DNA of 37,312 bases from Bifidobacterium pullorum DSM 20433 (GTDB taxonomy: Bacteria; Actinomycetota; Actinomycetes; Actinomycetales; Bifidobacteriaceae), in assembly GCF_000771405.1 (NCBI RefSeq), contig NZ_JDUI01000017.1:1-37312 (forward strand), given 5' to 3'. Positions 24,580 to 32,151 of this stretch are shown here, piece after piece. Positions within the stretch are counted from its first letter, which is position 1, and each line of letters begins with the position of its first letter. Made by a program: the position numbers and the translations under genes. A model generated the notes under the pieces. That model had not been told where the DNA came from. It did not search any database and saw nothing but the letters and a program-made list of their open reading frames with translations.

Positions 24580-26958
24580 TCAGTCCTTATCGATGAGGGC
24601 GGTGAGCGCCCACAGGATCGACACCACGTCGATGGCCTCCTGCATCAGCGCGCCGATGACCACCGGGATCAGGTTGAACGCGGCAGCGATCATGCCGATC
24701 AGCGCCAACCCCAATCCCAGGCACACGGCCTGGATCATCACACGCTTGGTGCGCCGGGAGATGGCCACGGCACGCGGCACGGCGGCGATATCGTCGTTCA
24801 TGATCACCACCTGCGCGGATTCGGAGGCGGCGGTCGAGGTGCCGTCGGTGATGGCCACGCCGATGTCGGCGGCGGCCAGCACCGGGGCGTCGTTGACGCC
24901 ATCGCCGACCATCATCGTGACCGAACGGGTGGTCGATTCGCCGACGAACCGCGCAATCAGCTTGTCCCACCACGGCTGCTTGAACGGATGCTCATGGGCG
25001 GCGTCGGCGATGGCCTGCACCTTGCCTTCGGGGAACAGTTCGGCGTGCACGTCGTTGATGCCGACCTCAGCGGCGATGATGTCGGCGGAGGCGCGCTTGT
25101 CTCCGGTCAGCATCGTCAGGCGCTCCACACCCATCGAACGCAGCTTGGACAGCGACTCCTTCGCGTTCGCGCGCGGCACGTCCTTCAGCACGATGCGTGC
25201 CGCCAGTTCGCCGTCGACGGAGACGTACGTGGCCATCTCATCAGGGGCGAGCTCGCCGAACATCTGCGCCACCGTGAGTTTGCGCGCGGCCTGAGCCGAC
25301 GCTTCGGCCTCCGCCCGCCTGCGCGCGGCGTCAACGGTAGCACGGAAACCGTCGGAGTTCACGGCACGGCCATGCACCGCACCAGTCTCCGTTACGTCGG
25401 TGACCGCGGCATCCGGCGCCGCAGCCGCTCCGTCCTCCGACGCGGTGACGAAAGCGAACCGTCCGACGCGGATCCGATGCCCGTTGACCTCGCCGCTGAC
25501 ACCGTTGCCGGCGTCCTCGGTCACGCCGCGCACCACCGGGTAGCTGCGGGCGTCCACCAGCCACTCGTCTTCCGACGGCAGCGTTTCGCCAGCCGCGGCG
25601 CGTTCCTTGAGCCGGTCCATGACGGCCGTGCCACCGGTGGCGATGCCCTTGGCCAGGATGTGCACCGAATACGATTCGACGACACCGGCGTACATGAGGA
25701 TATGGTCGGCGTCCAACCCCGCATACGCCTTGTTGTCAGGCCGCGCGGCGGCAGACGAGCCGCCGCCCTTCCCGTCATGCTCGCCGGCGATCTCCACGCG
25801 CACGACCTGCGGCTTCTTGACCGTCAGCGTGCCGGTCTTGTCGAAAAACACGTGCGAGACGCGGCCCAGATTCTCCAATATGTCCTGCGCCTTGATGATG
25901 ATGCCGGCCTTCGCGAGCCTGCCGGTGCCGGCGATGTAGGCGACCGGCGCGGCGATGAGCAGCGGGCACGGGGTGGCCAGCACGAGCACCTGCGCGAAGC
26001 GGGTCGGATCGGCGGAGACGATCCAGGCGGTGCAGGCGATGACGAACGAGATCACGGTGAACGGCACGGCCATCAGGTCGGCGGTCTTGACCACGGTGGC
26101 GCGCGACTCCTGCGCGGAGGAGACCAGCTCGATGATGCGCTGGTACTGCGAATCGCGGGCGAGTTCGGTGGCGCGCATGGTCAGCGTGGCCGAACCGTTG
26201 ATGGCGCCCGACATCACGCGGGCACCGGCATACACCTCACGCGGCACGGGCTCGCCGTTGATGTTGCTCAGGTCGAGCGTGGCCGAACCGCTGAGCAGCT
26301 CGCCGTCGACAGGGATCGTTTCTCCGGGCAGCACGATGAGCACGTCGCCGAGCCTCACCTGGTCGACGGAGACGGTGTGGAACGGGGCATGCGCCATGTC
26401 GGCGGCGTCCCCCGCGGTCTCGTCCGCCGAACCGTGGGGCTCCGCGGTCTCGCCGGACAGCACCCGGTCGACGTGGCTCATATCTCGCGCGGCGACATCG
26501 CCGGCCCGCACGCCGGATCCCACGCCCGGCAGGTTGGCGACATGAGCGATCTGCGGCGCGGCCTCCATCAGCGCGGTCAGGTTGTTCTTGGCCTTATCCT
26601 CGGCATACGCCTCAATGGCGGTGCCGGAGAACACCATGAGCACCACGACCCAGCTGGCCCAATACTCCTCGACGGCCAGCGTGGACAGCAGCGCGACCAC
26701 GGCGAGGATGTCGACGCCGACATGGCCGTGGCGGATATCGTCGATCATGCCGCGCAGCGTGTCGATGACGGTGTAGATGACCAGCACGATCACGATCCAC
26801 TGGCCGACGCTCGGGTCGACGAACCAGAACGGCTTGCTCCACGGGCGGAAATCCCACAGCAACGCGATGGGGATGGCCGAGAGAACAACGACCGGCAGCA
26901 TGGGCACGAGTTTGCACACGTTCGATATCTTGTGCAATATAGCGATGAAAGTCTTCAT
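24580..26958 (-). CDS. Heavy-metal translocating P-type ATPase with TPCP motif
   Basis: A 792-residue P1B-type ATPase for a transition metal. The transmembrane ion-site motif is TPCP (329-332) in LVLATPCPLLIAAPVA, instead of the CPC, CPH or SPC of the common copper, zinc and cobalt types, so the metal is uncertain. The phosphorylated Asp373 lies in FFDKTGTLT, the actuator loop reads NGEPVP, and the hinge is MVGDGVNDAPVL. The nucleotide-domain HP dipeptide is replaced by HI in SYSVHILAKGI. It has no N-terminal metal-binding domain. A His/Met/Asp-containing insertion of about 50 residues (about 145-193) sits before the actuator region. The start at 26958 follows AAGGAG. Confidence 0.93.
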   Translation of the reverse strand: MKTFIAILHKISNVCKLVPMLPVVVLSAIPIALLWDFRPWSKPFWFVDPSVGQWIVIVLVIYTVIDTLRGMIDDIRHGHVGVDILAVVALLSTLAVEEYWASWVVVLMVFSGTAIEAYAEDKAKNNLTALMEAAPQIAHVANLPGVGSGVRAGDVAARDMSHVDRVLSGETAEPHGSADETAGDAADMAHAPFHTVSVDQVRLGDVLIVLPGETIPVDGELLSGSATLDLSNINGEPVPREVYAGARVMSGAINGSATLTMRATELARDSQYQRIIELVSSAQESRATVVKTADLMAVPFTVISFVIACTAWIVSADPTRFAQVLVLATPCPLLIAAPVAYIAGTGRLAKAGIIIKAQDILENLGRVSHVFFDKTGTLTVKKPQVVRVEIAGEHDGKGGGSSAAARPDNKAYAGLDADHILMYAGVVESYSVHILAKGIATGGTAVMDRLKERAAAGETLPSEDEWLVDARSYPVVRGVTEDAGNGVSGEVNGHRIRVGRFAFVTASEDGAAAAPDAAVTDVTETGAVHGRAVNSDGFRATVDAARRRAEAEASAQAARKLTVAQMFGELAPDEMATYVSVDGELAARIVLKDVPRANAKESLSKLRSMGVERLTMLTGDKRASADIIAAEVGINDVHAELFPEGKVQAIADAAHEHPFKQPWWDKLIARFVGESTTRSVTMMVGDGVNDAPVLAAADIGVAITDGTSTAASESAQVVIMNDDIAAVPRAVAISRRTKRVMIQAVCLGLGLALIGMIAAAFNLIPVVIGALMQEAIDVVSILWALTALIDKD

Positions 26959-27358
26959 CGTCTCTCCTTACGTCGGTATCGGCCATGCGAACGGTCCGCA
27001 CGGCCGGTGCTTGATTCACGCCTTGTTAGCCCATCGACGACAAGAATCGCACGACACACGGCGTAAAGATCAACAATTCATCTTCGGTTTTCGGCCCGCT
27101 CAGCGGGCACCGGTATGAGCCTACCAGCAGATGCCCGGCGACTCCAACTTCGGCGCGGTCGCCTGCATGTCCGTCAGCGTGTCCGAGCGCGCATGCCTAG
27201 TTTCCACGAGCGCGACGCTTCGGTCGCCCCGCCCGCGTCGCCGCAGGACACATCGCCATAGGACACATCGCCACGAATGCGGCAGCGCCTCCCCGCTGTC
27301 GACCCGTATGGGCCGATCGCCGGGAGGCGCTGTACGTGGTTGCCTGTTACCGCTCGGA
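26959..27358. other. Non-coding region between metal ATPase and HtrA-like genes
   Basis: I see no gene in these 400 bases. A direct repeat AGGACACATCGCCA occurs at 27245-27258 and 27260-27273 (15-bp period). An 11-bp inverted repeat CAGCGCCTCCC/GGGAGGCGCTG at 27283-27293 and 27322-27332 lies 27 nt past the HtrA stop codon and is its likely 3' structure. No clear ATPase promoter was found beyond the AAGGAG ribosome site. Confidence 0.5.
27283..27332 (-). terminator. Stem-loop after the HtrA-like gene
   Basis: A perfect 11-bp stem (27283-27293 with 27322-27332) with a 28-nt loop, placed directly after the minus-strand protease gene. There is no U-tract, so termination is inferred. Confidence 0.5.
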
Positions 27359-29176
27359 TCACCAGAAACCGAACGGGTCATAGACGCCGCCGTCGTCATA
27401 CCCGTTGCCGTTCTGGTCCTGCTGACCCTGCTGACCCTGCTGACCGGAGCCGTTCTGCTCGGTGCGGTTGCTGCCGTTGACGGCCTCCTCCTGCTGGTCG
27501 AGCGTCACGTCCACGTCCATGGTCTTGCCGCCGCGCACGATGGTGAGCTTCACCGTGTCGCCGAGCGACGCGGCGCGCACGAAGCCGAGCAGCGAGTAGT
27601 TGTTGTTCACCGCGTTGCCGTTGAACGCCACGATCGTGTCGTTCGCCTGCAGGCCGGCCTTGTCCGCCGGGCTGCCGGATACGACGGCCTTGCCGCCGGT
27701 GCTCGGCGTGGTGATGCGGGCGCCGCCGCGGACCACGCCGTCGGCCTCGACCGTGTCGCTGGTGATGGTCACGCCCAGCGCCACATGCGTGGCGTGGCCG
27801 TCCTTCATGATCTCGTCGGATACACGCTTGACCAGGTTCGACGGGATGGCGAAGCCGATGCCGATCGACCCGGCCTCGCTGCTGGAGCTGGCGGTGGAGG
27901 CGATCGACGAGTTGATGCCGATGACCTGTCCGGCCGCATTGAACGTCGGGCCGCCCGAGTTGCCGGGGTTGATGGCCGCGTCGATCTGCACGGCATTGGT
28001 CACGACCTGCGAATTGTTGTCGTCCATCACGCTGACCGGACGGTTCAGCGCGGAGACGATGCCGGTGGTCGCCGTGTCGTCGTAGCCCAGCGGGTTGCCG
28101 ATGGCCATCACCGCCTCGCCGACCGCGAGCTTGTCCGAATCGGCGAATTCGACCGGAACCAGCCCGTCGGGCGCGTCATCCAGCTGGATGACCGCCAGAT
28201 CGGTGGTGGTGTCGGTGCCGGTGACCTGCGCGGTGTACATCTGTCCGTTCGACAGTGTGACCTGAATGTTCTGCGCGCCGGAGATCACGTGGTTGTTGGT
28301 CACGATATGGCCCTGCTCGTCGATGATCGCGCCGGAGCCGGCCGCCGTGCCGTTCTGCACCGTGGTCTGGATGGAGACCACCGACTGCGAGACCTTGTTC
28401 GCCACGGCGACCCAGTCCACGGCCTCGCCGTTGGTGATCGCCGCGCTGCCGTCACCGGACGTGTTGGAGTCCACGTTCTGCAGGGAGCTGGTCGTCGGCA
28501 CCTTCACCCAGCCTTCGGTGATCGCCACGTAGCCGACGCCGAGGCACAGCGCCGCGCTGATCAGGGCCGCCACCACCGCGATGACCACGCCGCTGGCCGT
28601 GCGGGTGCCCCCGTGATTCGGACGCTGCGGGCCGGAGGCCGGCGGGAAGATCGGATTCTGCGGACCGGTCGGCCCCTGCTGGCCGTTCGCCTGCGGCATC
28701 ATGAACGGATTGGTGGGGGCGTTGTTCGCCGGGGTGCCGCCCTGCCCCTGGTTCGGGGTGCCGCCGTTGTCGGTCTGGAACGGGTTGCCGAACAGGTACG
28801 GGTTGCGGTTGCCTTGCGCGGGCATCTGCTGAGTCGGCGCGGTCTGGGGCTGCTGCTCCGTGGTCGGCTGCGCGGGCGTGGGGCCGTATGCGCCGTATTC
28901 CGGCGCGGGGCGGTACGGCGAGGACTGGGGCGCCTCCGCCGTCACCGCGGGCTGGGCCGACGTCGGCGCATCCTGTCCGGCGTCGGCGTCCGCCGGGGTC
29001 TGGACTGTGGGCGGAATCGTTTCGGTCGGCTGCTCGACGTTCGAGGTCCCATTGCCGTTGGTCATGATGAACTGGTCGCCCTCCACAACCTGCTGCGCCT
29101 GATGCTCCTGCTGAGGCTGTTCGTTCGGCTGTGATGCCGGCGGGTTCTGCCAGCTGCCGTTGTTTTCTTCAGCCAT
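27359..29176 (-). CDS. HtrA/DegP-like membrane-anchored serine protease with PDZ domain
   Basis: A 605-residue S1C protease. A long Gln/Pro/Asn-rich cytoplasmic N terminus (1-195) leads to one membrane span (about 196-220) and then an extracellular trypsin-like domain with triad His296 (NNHVISGA), Asp326 (TTTDLAVIQLD) and Ser407 (INPGNSGGPTF). A PDZ domain follows (about 465-560; GSPADKAGLQANDTIVAFNG), then a Gln/Gly/Asn-rich tail ending DPFGFW. Such proteases degrade or refold damaged exported proteins. The N-terminal extension resembles those of other actinobacterial HtrA proteins. ATG 29176 follows AAGGAG. The genes on either side are unrelated. Confidence 0.95.
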   Translation of the reverse strand: MAEENNGSWQNPPASQPNEQPQQEHQAQQVVEGDQFIMTNGNGTSNVEQPTETIPPTVQTPADADAGQDAPTSAQPAVTAEAPQSSPYRPAPEYGAYGPTPAQPTTEQQPQTAPTQQMPAQGNRNPYLFGNPFQTDNGGTPNQGQGGTPANNAPTNPFMMPQANGQQGPTGPQNPIFPPASGPQRPNHGGTRTASGVVIAVVAALISAALCLGVGYVAITEGWVKVPTTSSLQNVDSNTSGDGSAAITNGEAVDWVAVANKVSQSVVSIQTTVQNGTAAGSGAIIDEQGHIVTNNHVISGAQNIQVTLSNGQMYTAQVTGTDTTTDLAVIQLDDAPDGLVPVEFADSDKLAVGEAVMAIGNPLGYDDTATTGIVSALNRPVSVMDDNNSQVVTNAVQIDAAINPGNSGGPTFNAAGQVIGINSSIASTASSSSEAGSIGIGFAIPSNLVKRVSDEIMKDGHATHVALGVTITSDTVEADGVVRGGARITTPSTGGKAVVSGSPADKAGLQANDTIVAFNGNAVNNNYSLLGFVRAASLGDTVKLTIVRGGKTMDVDVTLDQQEEAVNGSNRTEQNGSGQQGQQGQQDQNGNGYDDGGVYDPFGFW

Positions 29177-29203
29177 TGCTGCTCCTTGGTTTCGTACTGT
29201 TTT

Positions 29204-29232
29204 CTTATGCCGTTTATACTTCCGGCGGTCAA
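29204..29232 (-). promoter_or_regulatory. Possible promoter of the HtrA-like gene
   Basis: On the minus strand TTGACC (29227-29232) and CATAAG (29204-29209) are 17 bp apart, placing a transcript start about 20 nt before the start codon. The -10 is a weak match. Confidence 0.4.
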
Positions 29233-29470
29233 CCTGCTCGGCTTACCGCCGTCTCGGAATCGCTAAGTATGAGTTAAGGAAGCGGTTCTGGAAGTTTTCT
29301 GAATGTTGGTTGGAAGGTTAGCGTTAGCCAGTCATGATATTCGCTGGAGTCCGTTGCGCGCAATGCCGCCGAGACTCCCGACCACCGGCCGGAACACCGA
29401 TATGCCAATGATTCCGGCGGTTTTGGCGTCACCGCCACCGGCGCATCCCCATCCCTGTCCCCTCCCCCGA

Positions 29471-29516
29471 TGTGATGCAGCTCACTGCGGGGTTTCGGCA
29501 GTGCTTCGCCTAGAGT
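29471..29516 (+). promoter_or_regulatory. tgt promoter region: CRP-like palindrome and near-start -10
   Basis: TGTGATGCAGCTCACT (29471-29486) resembles the TGTGA-N6-TCACA sites bound by CRP/FNR-family factors. It lies 24 bp before a TAGAGT hexamer (29511-29516), which is 7 nt before the tgt ATG with no SD. The factor and the leaderless reading are inference. The 338-base intergenic region otherwise holds only the divergent HtrA promoter. Confidence 0.4.
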
Positions 29517-29523
29517 GAACGGT

Positions 29524-30825
29524 ATGACCAGTCTGCTTGATCACCCTCGCGGGGCGGAACCGGGCAAGCCCGGCGACCGCAACGCGTTCTCGTTCGAAAC
29601 CATCACCCGTCTGCCCGACTCCCCCGACGGCAAGGGGCGCGGCGGCGCACGGTACGGCCGCACCGGCATCATCCACACCCCGCACGGCGATATCCGCACG
29701 CCCGCGTTCGTGCCGGTCGCCACCCAGGCCGCGATGAAGGCGGTGCTGCCGGAGACGATGAAGGATCTGGGCGCGCAGTGCCTGCTGTCGAATGCGTTCC
29801 ACCTGTACGAACGGCCGGGCGAGGATGTTCTGGACGCGGCGGGCGGTCTCGGCCGGTTCATGAACTGGGATGGGCCGACGTTCACGGATTCGGGCGGCTT
29901 CCAGGTGCTCTCGCTGGGCGCGGGCTTCAAGAAGACGCTGGCGATGGACGTGACCGGTATGAAGTCGGACGACGTGATCGCCGAAGGCAAGGAGCGCCTG
30001 GCGTTCGTGGACGAGGACGGCGTGACGTTCAAATCGCCGCTCAACGGTTCGTTGCACCGGTTCAGCGCCGAAATCTCGATGGGCATCCAGCACAAGATCG
30101 GCGCCGACATCATGTTCGCATTCGACGAACTGACCACGCTGATGAACACGCGCGGCTATCAGGAACGGTCGGTGGAGCGCACGTTCCGCTGGGCGCAGCG
30201 CTGCGTGGCCGAGCACCAGCGGCTCACCGAGGCGCGACTCGGCAAACCGTACCAGGCGCTCTACGGCGTGGTGCAGGGCGCGAACTACGAGGATCTGCGG
30301 CGGCGGGCCGCATCGCAGATCGCCTCACTCGACTTCGACGGCGTCGGCATCGGCGGCGCGATGGAGAAACGCATCATCGGCGACATCTGCGCGTGGATCT
30401 GCGACGAGATGCCGGAGAACAGACCGCGGCACGTCCTCGGCATCGCGGCGGTCGACGACATCTTCGCCTGTGTGGAGAACGGCGGCGACACGTTCGACTG
30501 CGTGGCCCCCGCCCGCTGCGGGCGCAACGGCGCGATCTTCACGCGCGATGGCCGCTACAACGTCAAACGCGCCGAGTTCAAAACCGACTTCGGCCCGTTG
30601 GAAGAAGGCTGCGACTGCTACACCTGCCAGCACTACTCACGCGCCTACGTGGACCATCTGCTGCGCGCCCGCGAGCTCAACGGCTTCACGCTGGCCACCA
30701 TCCACAACGAACAGTTCTTCGTCAAACTGCTCGACGACATCCGCGCCTCAATCGACGGCGGCTATTTCGACGAGTTCCGCGACGCGACGCTGGCCCGCTT
30801 CTACGCCAACGGCTCCCGCGGCTGA
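29524..30825 (+). CDS. tgt: Queuine tRNA-ribosyltransferase (TGT)
   Basis: A 433-residue enzyme that exchanges guanine 34 of GUN-anticodon tRNAs for a queuine-pathway base. Asp122 in FTDSGGFQVLSL and the nucleophile Asp in MFAFDELTTL are the active-site residues. The zinc site is CDCYTCQHY plus a later His. GVVQGANYEDLRRRAA and GIGGAMEK are conserved. The N terminus is about 25 residues longer than enteric Tgt. I chose ATG 29524; the in-frame GTG at 29515 overlaps the -10 hexamer. No queuosine biosynthesis or transport gene lies beside it, so queuine salvage versus preQ1 use is not decided here. Confidence 0.97.
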   Translation: MTSLLDHPRGAEPGKPGDRNAFSFETITRLPDSPDGKGRGGARYGRTGIIHTPHGDIRTPAFVPVATQAAMKAVLPETMKDLGAQCLLSNAFHLYERPGEDVLDAAGGLGRFMNWDGPTFTDSGGFQVLSLGAGFKKTLAMDVTGMKSDDVIAEGKERLAFVDEDGVTFKSPLNGSLHRFSAEISMGIQHKIGADIMFAFDELTTLMNTRGYQERSVERTFRWAQRCVAEHQRLTEARLGKPYQALYGVVQGANYEDLRRRAASQIASLDFDGVGIGGAMEKRIIGDICAWICDEMPENRPRHVLGIAAVDDIFACVENGGDTFDCVAPARCGRNGAIFTRDGRYNVKRAEFKTDFGPLEEGCDCYTCQHYSRAYVDHLLRARELNGFTLATIHNEQFFVKLLDDIRASIDGGYFDEFRDATLARFYANGSRG

Positions 30826-30830
30826 ACCGA

Positions 30831-30882
30831 TACCGAATCGATGATCCAAGCTGATAATCCGAATCGATAGTCCGAAGCGATA
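30831..30882. repeat. Four 13-bp tandem repeats before the nitroreductase gene
   Basis: Four adjacent 13-mers (30831, 30844, 30857, 30870) follow the consensus ATCCGAATCGATA with two to five changes in the first two and one or two in the last two. They fill the gap between the tgt stop and the GGGAGG ribosome site of the next gene. They may be a binding array or slippage product. Confidence 0.6.
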
Positions 30883-30896
30883 GGGAGGACTGCATC

Positions 30897-31673
30897 ATGA
30901 ACCTGCTCGAAGCGATGGAACAGCGGCACGCCATCCGCGCCTACACCGACGAACCGGTCGATCAGGCGGTTCTGGACATCCTGCGGGCCGAAATCGACGC
31001 CTGCAATCAGGAGAGCGGCCTGCACATCCAGATGGCCGCCGGGCTCGATGACGCGTTCCTCGGACTGAAGACGCATTACGGGCGGTTCACCGGCGTGCAC
31101 AACGCCATCGCGTTGATCGGGCGGCCGGCGTGCGTCGGCGCGACGGACGGCACGGCGCCGAACGACGCCACGGCCGCGTGGCACAAAGCCGCCGCTGCGG
31201 ATGAGGCGGCCACCGACGCTGGCGAAATCACCCTGCAGGAGCGGGTCGGCTACTACGGGGAGCGCCTGGCACTGCGCGCCGTGCAGCTGGGATTGGAGAC
31301 CAGCTGGGCCGTGCTGGACGATGCGGACACGGCGGAACACCCGTGGTGGTGCCTGCACCCCGGCGAGAAGATCGTGTGGGTGCTGGCGTTCGGGCACGGT
31401 GCACGTCCGGGCGGACGCCGCCGCAGCAAGCCGATCGAGGAGCTGTGCCGGATTCCGGACGGCATGACGATGCCCGACTGGTTCCGCGCCGGCATGGAGG
31501 CCGCGATGCTCGCGCCGACGTCGCTGAGCCAACAGCCGTTCCTGTTCACGCTACACGAGGACGGCACGGTCAGCGCCGAGGCAACGGAGGGGCTGTTCGC
31601 GCACGTGGGGCTGGGCTGCGCGAAGTACCATTTCGAGGTCGGGGCGGGGCGAGACCGCGTTGTATGGCGGTGA
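30897..31673 (+). CDS. Nitroreductase family protein
   Basis: A 258-residue FMN-dependent oxidoreductase-like protein. The N terminus MNLLEAMEQRHAIRAYTDEP is the classic start with the FMN-binding Arg-His pair. The central YYGERLALRAVQLGLETSWA and the later APTSLSQQPFLFTL near the FMN site also match the family. About 60 residues follow that segment, including a Cys-containing GLGCAKYHFEVG. The substrate is unknown; members reduce nitro groups, quinones or flavins. It has a GGGAGG ribosome site with good spacing. It follows tgt by 71 bp on the same strand, and the tandem repeats between them may separate the two transcripts. Confidence 0.9.
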   Translation: MNLLEAMEQRHAIRAYTDEPVDQAVLDILRAEIDACNQESGLHIQMAAGLDDAFLGLKTHYGRFTGVHNAIALIGRPACVGATDGTAPNDATAAWHKAAAADEAATDAGEITLQERVGYYGERLALRAVQLGLETSWAVLDDADTAEHPWWCLHPGEKIVWVLAFGHGARPGGRRRSKPIEELCRIPDGMTMPDWFRAGMEAAMLAPTSLSQQPFLFTLHEDGTVSAEATEGLFAHVGLGCAKYHFEVGAGRDRVVWR

Positions 31674-31705
31674 TGGGCGCACGCCGCTGACGCGCTGCCA
31701 CCGCA

Positions 31706-31735
31706 CTCACCTTTTACTTGACGATTGTCAAGTAC
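31706..31735. repeat. Second, half-length copy of the palindromic repeat
   Basis: 30 bp matching one arm of the 66-bp palindrome at 22945-22974 in 27 positions, including the inner hairpin ACTTGAC-GATT-GTCAAGT. It lies 32 nt beyond the nitroreductase stop codon, again at a gene's 3' side. The opposite arm is absent. Confidence 0.7.
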
Positions 31736-31779
31736 CCGACGGCGGCCTCGACGAACCGGCGGCAACGCGACACGCCGAT

Positions 31780-31809
31780 TTGTGGGTTCCGCTAAACGCG
31801 TGGTAAATT
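31780..31809 (+). promoter_or_regulatory. Promoter of tRNA-Leu
   Basis: TTGTGG (31780-31785) and TAAATT (31804-31809) are 18 bp apart and end 12 nt before the tRNA, a usual arrangement. Confidence 0.55.
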
Positions 31810-31821
31810 ATCCACTTGTCT

Positions 31822-31907
31822 GCGAGTGTGGCGGAATGGTAGACGCGCTGTCTTCAGGTGGCAGTGAGTGTATGCTCGTGGGGGTTCAAGTCCCCCCACT
31901 CGCACCA
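31822..31907 (+). tRNA. tRNA-Leu(CAG)
   Basis: An 86-nt class II tRNA. The acceptor stem is GCGAGTG/CACTCGC, the anticodon stem CTGTC/GGCAG with loop TTCAGGT (anticodon CAG). It has a long variable arm (TGAGTGTATGCTCG), a T arm GGGGG-TTCAAGT-CCCCC, discriminator A and an encoded CCA would follow from ACCA. It reads CUG codons. It marks the boundary between core-like DNA and a lower-G+C region. Confidence 0.96.
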
Positions 31908-31910
31908 GCG

Positions 31911-31944
31911 AAAAGGGCTGGAACCCAAGGGTTCCGGCCCTTTT
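31911..31944 (+). terminator. Rho-independent terminator of tRNA-Leu
   Basis: AAAAGGGC-T-GGAACCC (31911-31926) pairs with GGGTTCC-G-GCCCTTTT (31929-31944), giving a strong stem ending in a T-run. It directly follows the tRNA. The 207 bases from here to the next gene show no further signal apart from its AGGAGG ribosome site. Confidence 0.9.
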
Positions 31945-32151
31945 GCTTTCCCGGAATCGCTGTTTTCAGGTCTACAGCAACTCGTAGCACTGCAAGATTC
32001 GTTTTCTCCGACCATCAGGAGACAGGGGGCGGTTTCCTGTGCACCAATTCCCACGACAACGCCGCCACGAGAATACCCCACCATGTGTGTTGATCGGCGA
32101 ATCATTCTGATTCAGTGAGATCATGAGATCAACCCGGTTCAGGAGGTCCCC

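Noticed and set aside
24547..27066. A very long plus-strand open frame (839 codons) opposite the metal ATPase
   Set aside because: It lies opposite a well-supported P-type ATPase, has no recognisable domain, and is rich in His/Arg/Asp/Gly as expected of the reverse frame of a high-G+C gene.
31822..31907. Phage or element att site at the tRNA-Leu 3' end
   Set aside because: The tRNA is intact, but no second copy of its 3' end and no integrase lie within the window, so an att site cannot be claimed.
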